Assembly (NCBI GenBank): GCA_041752235.1
Contig: JBGSHM010000031.1
Span: 1 to 64,000 of the forward strand
Source: SpSt-398 sp041752235
GTDB lineage: Bacteria; Bacteroidota; Bacteroidia; Chitinophagales; Chitinophagaceae
Reading direction: 5' to 3'
DNA length: 64,000 nucleotides
Part shown: piece after piece, positions 17,431 through 25,905 of the stretch
How the letters are laid out: the number at the start of each line of letters is the position of its first letter
How positions within the stretch are numbered: position 1 is the stretch's first letter
Notes under the pieces: generated by a model
Seen by the model: the letters and a program-made list of their open reading frames with translations, nothing else
What the model was told of the DNA's origin: nothing
Databases searched by the model: none
Made by a program: the position numbers and the translations under genes

Positions 17431-18087
17431 CTAGTCTTTCCACAAAAAAGGGAAAAGAATAACCGCCAACACAATGATCAGCGCATCCAGGGCCAGCAAG
17501 AGAAGGATTACGTTCACGGGCATGGAACCCGTAAGTGTAAACACGGAGCGGGAAAGCCGCATCAGCAGGATCAACTGGGGAATGATGATCGGAAAACCCA
17601 ATATGGCCATGATCGCCGCATTCTGCTGGGCCTTGGCCGCAATGGCCGCCAAAAAAGTAAAGACCAGCGACAAGCTCCAACTCCCGATCAATACCAGCCC
17701 GATAAATGGCCCCATTTTTTGTACCGGATTATCCAGAAAAAGGACAAAAAGGAGCAGGCTGAGCAGGCTCATCAATAACATCAACAGGGTATTGAAAAAA
17801 AGTTTGGACAGGACAAAGGCCGAAGGGGGTACAATGGAATAAAAATAAAGCATGCGGCCACGGCTTTCCTGTAAAAAACTCTTGGCCACGGCATTGATAC
17901 AAATAAACAATTGGATGACCCAGAAAAGTCCGTTCCAAACGCGGCTCTCCGGGGTTTCCAAGGCCATATAAAGAACAAAAGTGGTGGAGCCAATGTAAAG
18001 CAGTATGCCATAAAAGCTATACTGTTGCCGGATCTCCAATAGGAGGTCCTTGCGGAAGAGGGTCCATATTTGACGAAGGAGGGTCAT
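17431..18087 (-). CDS. ccmB: Heme exporter protein CcmB
   Basis: A 218-residue membrane protein with six hydrophobic segments that matches CcmB, the permease part of the CcmAB transporter that drives heme-CcmE release during cytochrome c assembly. N-terminal 'IWTLFRKDLLLEIRQQYS' and the following 'LFVLFLDNP' region are typical. The start overlaps the tdk stop by one base (TAATG), so translation is probably coupled to the unrelated upstream gene. Confidence 0.88.
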   Translation of the reverse strand: MTLLRQIWTLFRKDLLLEIRQQYSFYGILLYIGSTTFVLYMALETPESRVWNGLFWVIQLFICINAVAKSFLQESRGRMLYFYSIVPPSAFVLSKLFFNTLLMLLMSLLSLLLFVLFLDNPVQKMGPFIGLVLIGSWSLSLVFTFLAAIAAKAQQNAAIMAILGFPIIIPQLILLMRLSRSVFTLTGSMPVNVILLLLALDALIIVLAVILFPFLWKD

Positions 18088-18656
18088 TAGCGTTCCTGGC
18101 TATAACAATGACGGCAAAGCGGTTCGTACACATCCTTTTCGCCCAACATCACCTGGTCATCATTCGGAATTTTGCGATAAGAGTAACTGGCGATATTGCC
18201 ACAACGCATACAGATCGCGTGTAGTTTGGTCACATAATCAGCCTTGGCCATCAGGAAAGGCATTTGCCCAAAGGGCTTACCCATATAATCCATATCCAGT
18301 CCGGCCACGATCACCCGGATTCCCCGAAAGGCCAATTCATCACAAACCTCCGCGATCTCGGGGTCAAAGAACTGGGCTTCATCAATACCCACCACATCTA
18401 CGGTTTGGGCGAGGAGGAGTATCTTTTGCGAATTGTCAACGGGGGTGGAGAGAATGGCATTTTCATCATGGGAAACGATCTTTTCTTCATCGTACCGGGT
18501 ATCGATCCCGGGTTTGAAGATCTCTACTTTTTGGTTGGCGATGCGGGCCCTTTTCAGCCGGCGGATCAATTCTTCCGTCTTTCCCGAAAACATCGACCCG
18601 CAGATCACTTCGATCCAGCCTCTTTTTTCCCCATGTATGCGAGGTTCGATAAACAT
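18087..18656 (-). CDS. tdk: Thymidine kinase (type II)
   Basis: A 189-residue salvage enzyme that phosphorylates thymidine to dTMP. The P-loop GSMFSGKT is at residues 20-27, then 'GIDEAQFFDPE' (Walker B and catalytic Glu) and the lasso region. Structural zinc cysteines are in 'CMRCGNIASYSYRK' and C-terminal 'CRHCYSQER'. It is full length for the family. It is divergent from the hypothetical gene at 18749 and is followed by ccmB with one-base overlap. Confidence 0.95.
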   Translation of the reverse strand: MFIEPRIHGEKRGWIEVICGSMFSGKTEELIRRLKRARIANQKVEIFKPGIDTRYDEEKIVSHDENAILSTPVDNSQKILLLAQTVDVVGIDEAQFFDPEIAEVCDELAFRGIRVIVAGLDMDYMGKPFGQMPFLMAKADYVTKLHAICMRCGNIASYSYRKIPNDDQVMLGEKDVYEPLCRHCYSQER

Positions 18657-18748
18657 TGTTAATATTTTGGTACCAATGACCCAATTTCAGTGTCATTGGC
18701 AAACTGTTTGTAACTTTCAGCGAAACGCTCAAAAGTAAGGGAAATCTC

Positions 18749-19399
18749 ATGGAAAGAATCAAGGCACTTATTGATAAATTGAAGCAACAGGCTGACCAGC
18801 AGGCCGATGCCGGCCAAATGCTCTTGACGGTACAGTCATTACAACAAGCCCTGCAACAAGTACAGGCCCAGAAAGGCCGAACCCTGGGTACTTCCAAGGT
18901 AGCGGTGGTTTATCCCTCATCCGGGGCGCGGGTAGCCATGATACAGGTGGAAGAGGAAATTGTCATTGAAGAAAAAAAGATCGAAACGGCAGTAGCCCCT
19001 CCCGCCTACAGCTACGATCCCATACTCGAAATACCAACTTTAACCCATCAAAAAACATCCCGGGAGATCAACGAAGCCATGGCCGAGCAAAATACGTCTA
19101 TTAACGACCGGTTGAGTGTACCAAAAAGCGAACTGGGGGGCACACTTATCGGTGACCCGGTACAGGACCTGCGCAAAGCTATTGGGATCAATGACCGGTT
19201 TACCTTTATCAGTGAACTTTTCCGGGGAGATGAGGCCATGTATGAAAGAAGCCTGAAGACCATCAATAATTTCGGGGTCCACTCCGAAGCCGAATATTGG
19301 ATTACCCGTGAATTGGAAACCAAACTGGGTTGGGATGGAGGAAGCGAAACCGTCACTCATTTTTATCAGTTGGTGAAGCGGAGGTTTGGAGGGAGATAG
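18749..19399 (+). CDS. Conserved hypothetical protein with N-terminal coiled coil
   Basis: A 216-residue protein that I recognise only as a Bacteroidota conserved hypothetical. Residues 1-45 are Gln/Ala/Leu-rich and look coiled-coil ('KLKQQADQQADAGQ', 'LQQALQQVQAQKG'). A Val/Glu-rich middle follows. The C-terminal ~80 residues ('DLRKAIGINDRFTFISELF...') are the most structured; they resemble a small helical domain conserved in these proteins. No signal peptide or membrane segment is seen. It is transcribed alone and is followed within 25 bases by an isolated REP cluster. Confidence 0.75.
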   Translation: MERIKALIDKLKQQADQQADAGQMLLTVQSLQQALQQVQAQKGRTLGTSKVAVVYPSSGARVAMIQVEEEIVIEEKKIETAVAPPAYSYDPILEIPTLTHQKTSREINEAMAEQNTSINDRLSVPKSELGGTLIGDPVQDLRKAIGINDRFTFISELFRGDEAMYERSLKTINNFGVHSEAEYWITRELETKLGWDGGSETVTHFYQLVKRRFGGR

Positions 19400-19420
19400 G
19401 TTTATTCTTACTTTTTAAGT

Positions 19421-19490
19421 GTCGCCAGAGGCGACGGGAGAAAAGTGCGAGACCAGAGGTCTCGCACCGCACCAGCGATCTCGCACAGCC
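19421..19490. repeat. Solo REP cluster identical in layout to the RAYT element's right end
   Basis: Contains GTCGCC-AGA-GGCGAC (19421-19435), then the palindrome GTGCGAGACC-AGA-GGTCTCGCAC (19445-19467), then a 13-mer-like tail (AGCGATCTCGCACAGCC). The order and spacing copy the sequence at 63293-63365 beside the RAYT gene, but no transposase is here. It looks like a non-autonomous copy mobilised by the RAYT (inference). Confidence 0.75.
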
Positions 19491-19504
19491 AATCCCGGCG
19501 ATCC

Positions 19505-19530
19505 CTCGCGCCTTAGCGCCTTTGCGGTTA
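19505..19530. repeat. Half of an ACCGC word repeat
   Basis: CTCGCGCCTTAGCGCCTTTGCGGTTA is one arm of the ACCGC word family, read inverted, directly at the Kdo transferase stop codon. No matching second arm is adjacent; the REP cluster may have displaced it. Confidence 0.5.
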
Positions 19531-20778
19531 AACGATTGCCGCTAAAATCTTCCCCGTCGCCCCTCGCCCCAATTTCACATAGTCCAAAGCCTTTTCAGCA
19601 GCAACCTTTCTCGCCTGTTCATTATTAAAAAACCCCTCCAATACTTGCTTCATTTCTTCTTTATTCCTCACTACAAATCCTGCCACACATTCCACCAGTT
19701 CCACCGCTTCCCGAAAACGCTGATAATTTGGCCCAAATAAAACCGGCACTCCATACACGGCCGCTTCAAGGGTATTGTGGATACCACTTCCAAATCCTCC
19801 ACCTATATAACTGATGGTGGCCACCCGGTACAAAGAGGATAACATGCCAATATTGTCAATGATCAGCACCCGGGCCGTTGTTCCTTCAGTATATCGCGAA
19901 TAACGAATGGTGGAGGGGAGGAGATCTTCCAGTTCGGTCAGGTGTTTATCACTGATCTCATGCGGAGCGATCACGCATTTTATTTCCGGAAAATGGGACA
20001 GTGCCTCACTCAGTATGGCTTCATCACCGGGCCATGTACTTCCGGCTACCAACACAGCCTGTCCCTCACAAAATGCCTGAACGATCGCTGGTACAACGGA
20101 TCTTTCTGCGATCTCGGACACCCGGTCAAATCGGGTATCCCCGGCAATGGAAACCGGCAGTCCGGGTATATGTTTTTCCAATAGATCAAGCGAGGCTTTG
20201 TCCTGGACAAACAGGCGGGTGAAGAATCCCAGCATTTGCCGGTGAAGTCCTCCATACCATTTAAAAAAGGGTTGGGCCGGACGAAAAATGGCTGAAAAAA
20301 TATACAAGGGTATCTGTCGGTCATGGCAACCCTTGAGATAATAAAACCAGTAATCGTATTTTACAAAGAAAACCTTTTCCGGTTTTACCAGATCGAGGAA
20401 TCGTCTGGCATTGGCGGGTCCGTCAAGGGGGAGATAGATCACCAGGTCAGCTCCAGGGTAATTTTTTCGCTGCTCATACCCGGAAGGGGAGAAAAAACTG
20501 AGCAACAGATGGTATCCCGGATATTTTTTTCGGAGCTGCTCCAACACCGGTCTTCCCTGTTCAAATTCTCCCAAAGAAGAGCAATGCATCCATATCCATT
20601 TGTCCTTTTCTCCAATTGCTTTTCCCAGTTTTTCCCAGATTCCTTTTCTGCCCTCTACCCATAACCGGGCCTTGGGATTGAATAGTGCCGCTACCCGGAC
20701 AGCAGCCTGGTAGAGAAAAAGGGCGATATGGTAGAAAAACAGAGACACAAAGGACGTTTTACATCGATGAAGTAACAA
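19528..20778 (-). CDS. waaA: 3-deoxy-D-manno-octulosonic acid (Kdo) transferase
   Basis: A 416-residue GT30-type enzyme that adds Kdo from CMP-Kdo to lipid A precursor at the inner membrane. It has an N-terminal membrane anchor (about residues 8-32). 'WIWMHCSSLGEFEQGRPVLEQL' follows, where the family's catalytic Glu follows SLGE. Next come 'VFFVKYDYWFYYL', 'VLVAGSTWPGDE', 'VIAPHEIS' and 'YIGGGFGSGIHNTLEAAVYGVPVLFGPNY', the nucleotide-sugar site. Length is normal. It shows that the organism makes LPS-type lipid A. Monocistronic. Confidence 0.93.
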   Translation of the reverse strand: MLLHRCKTSFVSLFFYHIALFLYQAAVRVAALFNPKARLWVEGRKGIWEKLGKAIGEKDKWIWMHCSSLGEFEQGRPVLEQLRKKYPGYHLLLSFFSPSGYEQRKNYPGADLVIYLPLDGPANARRFLDLVKPEKVFFVKYDYWFYYLKGCHDRQIPLYIFSAIFRPAQPFFKWYGGLHRQMLGFFTRLFVQDKASLDLLEKHIPGLPVSIAGDTRFDRVSEIAERSVVPAIVQAFCEGQAVLVAGSTWPGDEAILSEALSHFPEIKCVIAPHEISDKHLTELEDLLPSTIRYSRYTEGTTARVLIIDNIGMLSSLYRVATISYIGGGFGSGIHNTLEAAVYGVPVLFGPNYQRFREAVELVECVAGFVVRNKEEMKQVLEGFFNNEQARKVAAEKALDYVKLGRGATGKILAAIV

Positions 20779-20834
20779 AAATAGGCTGGGGGATGCTATT
20801 TGGATCTCAAAACTTGTCGATTAGTTGGTTTTGA

Positions 20835-20965
20835 ACCACAGAGACACAGAGGATTATTGATTATTTGGTCTGGATTTATTTTATAATCCCCTGATAACAT
20901 AATCGGATAAGCTCCCAGGCAATAACCAATAATTAATAATCAATAATCCTCTGTGCCTCTGCGGT
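20835..20965. repeat. Composite word hairpin in the 363-base gap before the sugar operon
   Basis: The arms 20835-20865 and 20935-20965 match in 29 of 31 positions. Each arm joins two vocabularies, ACCACAGAGACACAGAGG and ATTATTGATTATT. It lies between the divergent waaA and sugar-operon genes, which leave a 363-base gap. Apart from this hairpin and the promoter element at 21041 I see nothing else in the gap. Confidence 0.7.
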
Positions 20966-21040
20966 ACATTAAAATCTTCCCTCGGCATATTGCCTCCTTG
21001 TTAATTCCCGCCTCAAATATGAAAACCAGCCATATTTTAC

Positions 21041-21048
21041 TATTTTTG
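21041..21048 (+). promoter_or_regulatory. -7 element (TATTTTTG) of the nucleotide-sugar operon
   Basis: An exact TAnnTTTG match 93 bases before the first ATG of the operon. The leader that would follow begins with GGCTTTTGC and contains AAAAGCC near 21118-21124, so it may fold back on itself. No -33 motif is clear. Confidence 0.5.
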
Positions 21049-21141
21049 CGCCAGTTTTAGAGTGGCTTTTGCTTTTTTATGTAATTATAAATCAAAGCTT
21101 ACCTGCATGATTCGGGTAAAAAGCCAATTAAATCCGACACT

Positions 21142-22278
21142 ATGCGCCCGATACAAATGGTCGACCTGAAACAGCAGTACCACAAGATCAAGTCTGAAGT
21201 GGATGCCGCCGTTATCGCTGTGCTGGAAAGCTCCGCTTTTATCAACGGAAAACCGGTACAGGATTTTGCCATTCAACTGGCTGCCTACTCCGGAGCCAGA
21301 CATGTTATTCCCTGTGCCAATGGCACCGATGCCCTCCAGATCGCCATGATGGCGCTTGACCTCAAACCGGGTGACGAGGTTATTACCCCTTCTTTCACGT
21401 ATATAGCCACTACCGAGGTCATTGCCCTCTTGCGTTTGACACCCGTTTTTGTCGAAGTTGACCCCAAGACCTTTTGCATGGATCCTGTGTCATTGGAAAA
21501 GGCTATCACCCCTCGTACCAAGGCCATTGTACCTGTGCACCTGTATGGTCATGCGGCACCCATGGAAGAGATCCTGGCCATTGCCGAAAAATACAATCTG
21601 TTTGTAATCGAGGATAATGCCCAGGCCATCGGCGGGTCCTATAAATTCTCTCATGGTACGGTGAAGAAAACCGGAACCATCGGCGATATCGGTACCACCT
21701 CCTTTTTTCCCTCCAAAAACCTGGGTGGGTATGGAGATGGGGGCGCCATCTTTACCCATGATGATAAGCTTGCTGAACAAATGCGAATGATCGCCAATCA
21801 TGGACAAAGCAAACGCTATTACCATGACCGGGTAGGGTGTAACAGCCGGCTGGATACCCTGCAAGCGGCCATTTTGAACATCAAACTGCAACACCTTGAC
21901 GAGTATATCCAGGCTCGCCGGTCGGCGGCCAATTGGTATGATAAGGCCTTTGCCGGTAATCCCCATATCACGGTTCCTTACCGGGCCCCCTGGAGTGAGC
22001 ACGTCTTTCACCAATACACCCTGATTCTGGATGGTGTGGACCGCGACGGACTGAACCGTTACCTCGCTGAAAAGTCCATTCCCTCGATGATCTATTATCC
22101 GGTTCCCGGACATAAGCAAAAAATGTTTGATGCGTTCCATACTACAGGGGTGTCTTTGCCCGTTACTGACTGGCTTACGGAGAGGGTCATTTCCTTGCCG
22201 ATACACACCGAACTGGATGAAGAACAACTCACTTATATAACAACCACCGTACTTGAATACATTAACCAAAACCCCTGA
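21142..22278 (+). CDS. DegT/DnrJ/EryC1/StrS sugar aminotransferase (WbpE-like)
   Basis: A 378-residue PLP enzyme that aminates keto-sugars bound to a nucleotide. Start 'MVDLKQQYHKIK', then 'ALQIAMMALDLKPGDEVITPSFTYIATTEVI'. The PLP lysine is K192 in 'SFFPSKNLGGYGDGGAI', followed by 'HGQSKRYYHDRVGCNSRLDTLQAAIL'. The pattern is close to WbpE-type aminotransferases that act on UDP-3-keto-GlcNAc uronate (established family), but the exact substrate is an inference. It is the first gene of a tightly spaced six-gene operon and ends 6 bases before the UDP-glucose dehydrogenase gene. Confidence 0.9.
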   Translation: MRPIQMVDLKQQYHKIKSEVDAAVIAVLESSAFINGKPVQDFAIQLAAYSGARHVIPCANGTDALQIAMMALDLKPGDEVITPSFTYIATTEVIALLRLTPVFVEVDPKTFCMDPVSLEKAITPRTKAIVPVHLYGHAAPMEEILAIAEKYNLFVIEDNAQAIGGSYKFSHGTVKKTGTIGDIGTTSFFPSKNLGGYGDGGAIFTHDDKLAEQMRMIANHGQSKRYYHDRVGCNSRLDTLQAAILNIKLQHLDEYIQARRSAANWYDKAFAGNPHITVPYRAPWSEHVFHQYTLILDGVDRDGLNRYLAEKSIPSMIYYPVPGHKQKMFDAFHTTGVSLPVTDWLTERVISLPIHTELDEEQLTYITTTVLEYINQNP

Positions 22279-22284
22279 TCGTAC

Positions 22285-23595
22285 ATGAAAATCGCAGTAG
22301 TAGGCACCGGTTATGTCGGACTCGTGACCGGAACATGTTTTGCCGAAACAGGTAACACCGTAACCTGTGTTGATATCGACAAAGCCAAAGTGGAGAAACT
22401 CTCCAATGGACAGATCACCATTTATGAACCCGGACTGGAAAAGCTTTTTATCCGAAACCTTCGTGAAGGCCGCCTCCATTTTACCACCAACCTGGAGGAA
22501 GGGATCAAAGAGGCACAGATCATTTTCCTCGCCCTGCCTACACCTCCCGGTGAAGATGGCTCGGCTGATCTCAAATACATCCTTGGTGTAGCCAAAGATC
22601 TTGGTCATATACTCAAAGATTATAAAGTGATTGTGGACAAGAGTACCGTGCCTGTAGGTACGGCTGAAAAAGTACATGCCGCGATCGCTGCCAATAGCAA
22701 AGTGGAATTTGATGTGGTTTCCAATCCCGAGTTCTTACGGGAAGGGGTAGCCGTAGATGATTTCATGAAACCCGACCGTGTCGTGATCGGTACCAGCTCT
22801 GAACGGGCTAAAAAGCTCATGGGTGAACTCTATGCGCCTTTTGTTCGCCAGGGCAACCCGGTGATCTATATGGATGAGCGTTCCGCTGAATTGACCAAAT
22901 ATGCCGCCAATTCATTCCTGGCCACCAAGATCTCTTTCATGAATGAAATCGCCCTGCTTTGCGAAAGGCTGGGAGCGGATGTGGACATGGTACGTTTGGG
23001 TATAGGTACAGACCTTCGCATTGGAAAACGCTTCCTCTTTCCGGGTATCGGGTATGGTGGTAGCTGTTTCCCTAAAGATGTTCAGGCCCTCGTGAAATCG
23101 TCCAAAGAAGTGGATTATGATTTCCGGATCCTGAGCGCCGTTATGGATGTGAATGAGAAGCAGAAACTTCACCTCATGCCTAAAGTAAAAGATTATTTCA
23201 AAGGCGACCTGAAAGGCAAACATTTTGCCTTGTGGGGATTGGCCTTCAAGCCGAATACAGACGATATTCGCGAGGCTCCGGCCTTATACATGATCGATTA
23301 CCTGCTCAATGAAGGAGCAACGGTCACCGCATTTGACCCTGAAGCAATGAAGAATGTGAAGCAATTGCTGGGAGATAAGATCAATTTTTCCGAAAGCCAA
23401 TATGAGTGTCTCGATGGCGCTGACGGCTTGATCATCGCTACAGAATGGAATGAATTCAGGACCCCTGATTTCCTGAAGATCGTATCCAGCCTGAAGAACA
23501 AAGTGATCTTTGATGGCCGTAATCTCTTTGATGTAACAGCTATTCGTCAACTCGGTTTTCATTATGAGAGTGTGGGAAGAGGCGTATCCAAATAA
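22285..23595 (+). CDS. ugd: UDP-glucose 6-dehydrogenase
   Basis: A 436-residue enzyme that oxidises UDP-glucose to UDP-glucuronate with two NAD+. N-terminal Rossmann GTGYVGL at about residues 7-13; catalytic Cys261 in 'GYGGSCFPKD'; 'WGLAFKPNTDDIREAP' in the C-terminal UDP-binding domain. Its product feeds the next gene, a UDP-glucuronate decarboxylase 11 bases downstream. This coupling supports UDP-Glc rather than another UDP-sugar as substrate. Confidence 0.94.
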   Translation: MKIAVVGTGYVGLVTGTCFAETGNTVTCVDIDKAKVEKLSNGQITIYEPGLEKLFIRNLREGRLHFTTNLEEGIKEAQIIFLALPTPPGEDGSADLKYILGVAKDLGHILKDYKVIVDKSTVPVGTAEKVHAAIAANSKVEFDVVSNPEFLREGVAVDDFMKPDRVVIGTSSERAKKLMGELYAPFVRQGNPVIYMDERSAELTKYAANSFLATKISFMNEIALLCERLGADVDMVRLGIGTDLRIGKRFLFPGIGYGGSCFPKDVQALVKSSKEVDYDFRILSAVMDVNEKQKLHLMPKVKDYFKGDLKGKHFALWGLAFKPNTDDIREAPALYMIDYLLNEGATVTAFDPEAMKNVKQLLGDKINFSESQYECLDGADGLIIATEWNEFRTPDFLKIVSSLKNKVIFDGRNLFDVTAIRQLGFHYESVGRGVSK

Positions 23596-23606
23596 ACCAA
23601 AACAAC

Positions 23607-24590
23607 ATGGAAAGAAAAAGGGTATTAGTGACCGGCGCTGCCGGATTCCTCGGATCGCACCTTTGTGACCGCGCTATAAAAGAAGGCTATCATGTCATTG
23701 GCATGGATAACCTGATCACCGGTGACCTGCGGAATATAGAACATCTCTTCAAGCTGGAGCAGTTTGAGTTTTATCATCATGATGTCACCAAATTCATTCA
23801 TGTTCCCGGTAAACTCGATTATATCCTGCACTTTGCCTCACCAGCCAGTCCCATTGATTATTTAAAGATCCCCATCCAAACCCTGAAGGTTGGAGCCATG
23901 GGTACCCATAACTGTCTTGGTTTGGCTAAAGCCAAGGGCGCACGCATCCTGGTAGCTTCTACCAGTGAGGTGTATGGTGACCCATTGGTACACCCGCAGA
24001 CGGAAGAATATTGGGGGAATGTGAACCCCGTTGGCCCCAGAGGGGTGTACGACGAGGCGAAGCGTTATCTCGAATCCATCACCATGGCCTACCACACGTT
24101 CCATGGAGTAGAGACCCGGATCATCCGGATCTTCAATACCTATGGACCGAGGATGCGGTTGAATGATGGGCGTGCGCTGCCTGCTTTTATCGGACAGGCC
24201 CTGCGTGGGGAAGACCTTACCGTTTTTGGCGATGGATCACAAACCCGTAGTTTCTGTTTTGTGGATGACCTGGTTGACGGAATATACAAGCTCCTGATGA
24301 GTGATTACGCTAAACCCGTGAACATTGGAAACCCCGACGAAATATCCCTTAAGGATTTTGCCGAGGAAGTACTCAAACTCACTGGTAACACCGTGAAGAT
24401 CGTATACAAACCCTTGCCGGTGGATGATCCCAAGCAGCGTAAACCGGATATTACCAAGGCCAAAGAGATTCTCGGATGGTCACCAAAGGTCAATCGTTCC
24501 GAAGGACTGAAACTGACCTATGATTATTTCAAATCACTCCCACCCGAAGAGTGGGCCAAACAACCCAAAGAATTTACCAGTTCCAAATAG
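23607..24590 (+). CDS. UDP-glucuronate decarboxylase (UDP-xylose synthase), SDR family
   Basis: A 327-residue extended short-chain dehydrogenase. 'VTGAAGFLGSHLCDRAI' (NAD-binding) at about 7-23; 'LHFASPASPIDY' with the SPAS signature of UXS; 'STSEVYGDP'; catalytic YxxxK in 'GVYDEAKRY'; then 'IRIFNTYGPRMRLNDGRALP'. It converts UDP-glucuronate to UDP-xylose, keeping NAD bound. With ugd just upstream, a complete UDP-glucose to UDP-xylose route is encoded. Confidence 0.94.
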   Translation: MERKRVLVTGAAGFLGSHLCDRAIKEGYHVIGMDNLITGDLRNIEHLFKLEQFEFYHHDVTKFIHVPGKLDYILHFASPASPIDYLKIPIQTLKVGAMGTHNCLGLAKAKGARILVASTSEVYGDPLVHPQTEEYWGNVNPVGPRGVYDEAKRYLESITMAYHTFHGVETRIIRIFNTYGPRMRLNDGRALPAFIGQALRGEDLTVFGDGSQTRSFCFVDDLVDGIYKLLMSDYAKPVNIGNPDEISLKDFAEEVLKLTGNTVKIVYKPLPVDDPKQRKPDITKAKEILGWSPKVNRSEGLKLTYDYFKSLPPEEWAKQPKEFTSSK

Positions 24591-24614
24591 CCACACTTAC
24601 CAACCAAAGCTACC

Positions 24615-25904
24615 ATGTACCAGGAGTTACTCGATAAAAAGAATAAACTAGCCGTGATCGGATTGGGTTATGTCGGCCTGCCGATCGCTTTGGCCTTTGC
24701 CCGTCGTATTTCCGTAATCGGATTTGACATCAACCCCTCCCGCATCGATCTGATGAAAAAGGGGATCGACCCATCAAATGAATTAAGCCCCGAAGAATTT
24801 GATGGTTGTGATATTCAATTTACCAACAACCTGGATGACCTGCGTGAAGCCAGGTTCTTTGTGGTGGCCGTACCAACACCTGTTGACGAACACAATGTAC
24901 CTGACCTGACGCCGGTTAAAAAGGCATCTGAAACCATCGGTAAAGTGTTGAAGAAAGGCGACTATGTCGTTTTTGAATCCACCGTTTATCCCGGTTGTAC
25001 CGAGGAGGATTGCCTGCCGGTGATCACTAAATTATCTGGTCTCGAAATGGGGAAGGATTTCAAACTTGGTTATTCGCCCGAACGGATCAACCCGGGTGAT
25101 AAACAACATACCCTGGCCAATGTGGTGAAAGTGGTGTCGGGCTGTGATGCCGAATCGCTGGATGAGATCGCCAAAGTATATGAACTGGTGGTCAAGGCAG
25201 GTGTACACCGTGCATCCTCCATCAAAGTAGCCGAAGCCGCGAAGATCATTGAAAATACCCAGCGCGATCTCAACATCGCCCTGATGAATGAACTCTCCAT
25301 CATCTTTGATAAAATGGGGATAAATACCTACGAAGTACTTGAAGCAGCCGGTACCAAGTGGAACTTCCTGAAGTTCTATCCGGGTCTGGTTGGCGGACAT
25401 TGTATTGGAGTGGATCCTTATTACCTGACCTATAAATCTTCCGAACTCGGGTTCAATTCCCGGGTCATCCTGGCCGGACGTCATACCAATGATGGCATGT
25501 CTGTATATGTGGCACGAAAAGTGGTTCGTCATATCATTGAACATGTCAATGATGTAAAATCTGCCCGTGTATTGGTCATGGGTGCCACCTTTAAAGAGAA
25601 TGTAAGTGATATACGGAATTCCAAAGTGGCTGATGTGGTAAAAGAACTGCAGTCCTTCTTTGTGAATGTGGATGTACATGATCCCCATGCTTCCTCCGAC
25701 GAGCTTCAGCATGAGTATGGATTCGGGTTGGCCGATCAGAAAGGAAAAGATTATGATGCAGTGATCGTGGCCGTTTCGCATTCCGAGTATTCCGATTATG
25801 ATGATGCCTATTTTACCGCGATCACTAAGCCTCATGCCGTCATTTATGACCTGAAGGGTAGTTATCGTAATAAAATCAAAAGCCGTCCTTACCGGAGTTT
25901 ATAA
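24615..25904 (+). CDS. UDP-N-acetylhexosamine-type 6-dehydrogenase (WecC/TviB-like)
   Basis: A 429-residue nucleotide-sugar dehydrogenase, clearly different from the ugd three genes upstream. Rossmann 'AVIGLGYVGLPIALAFAR', 'VFESTVYPGCTEEDCLPV', the catalytic Cys in 'GLVGGHCIGVDPYYLTYK', then 'VLVMGATFKENVSDIRNSKV'. These sequence features match the WecC/WbpO/TviB branch that oxidises UDP-GlcNAc, UDP-GalNAc or UDP-ManNAc to uronates; which one is not decidable. It would supply the acid substrate for a WbpE-type aminotransferase pathway, the first gene of the operon (inference). Confidence 0.9.
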   Translation: MYQELLDKKNKLAVIGLGYVGLPIALAFARRISVIGFDINPSRIDLMKKGIDPSNELSPEEFDGCDIQFTNNLDDLREARFFVVAVPTPVDEHNVPDLTPVKKASETIGKVLKKGDYVVFESTVYPGCTEEDCLPVITKLSGLEMGKDFKLGYSPERINPGDKQHTLANVVKVVSGCDAESLDEIAKVYELVVKAGVHRASSIKVAEAAKIIENTQRDLNIALMNELSIIFDKMGINTYEVLEAAGTKWNFLKFYPGLVGGHCIGVDPYYLTYKSSELGFNSRVILAGRHTNDGMSVYVARKVVRHIIEHVNDVKSARVLVMGATFKENVSDIRNSKVADVVKELQSFFVNVDVHDPHASSDELQHEYGFGLADQKGKDYDAVIVAVSHSEYSDYDDAYFTAITKPHAVIYDLKGSYRNKIKSRPYRSL

Positions 25905-25905
25905 T

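Noticed and set aside
21490..22677. Long minus-strand open frame of 395 codons opposite the sugar operon
   Set aside because: It lies fully antisense to two well-conserved genes (aminotransferase and ugd) and its translation shows no domain; a shadow frame.
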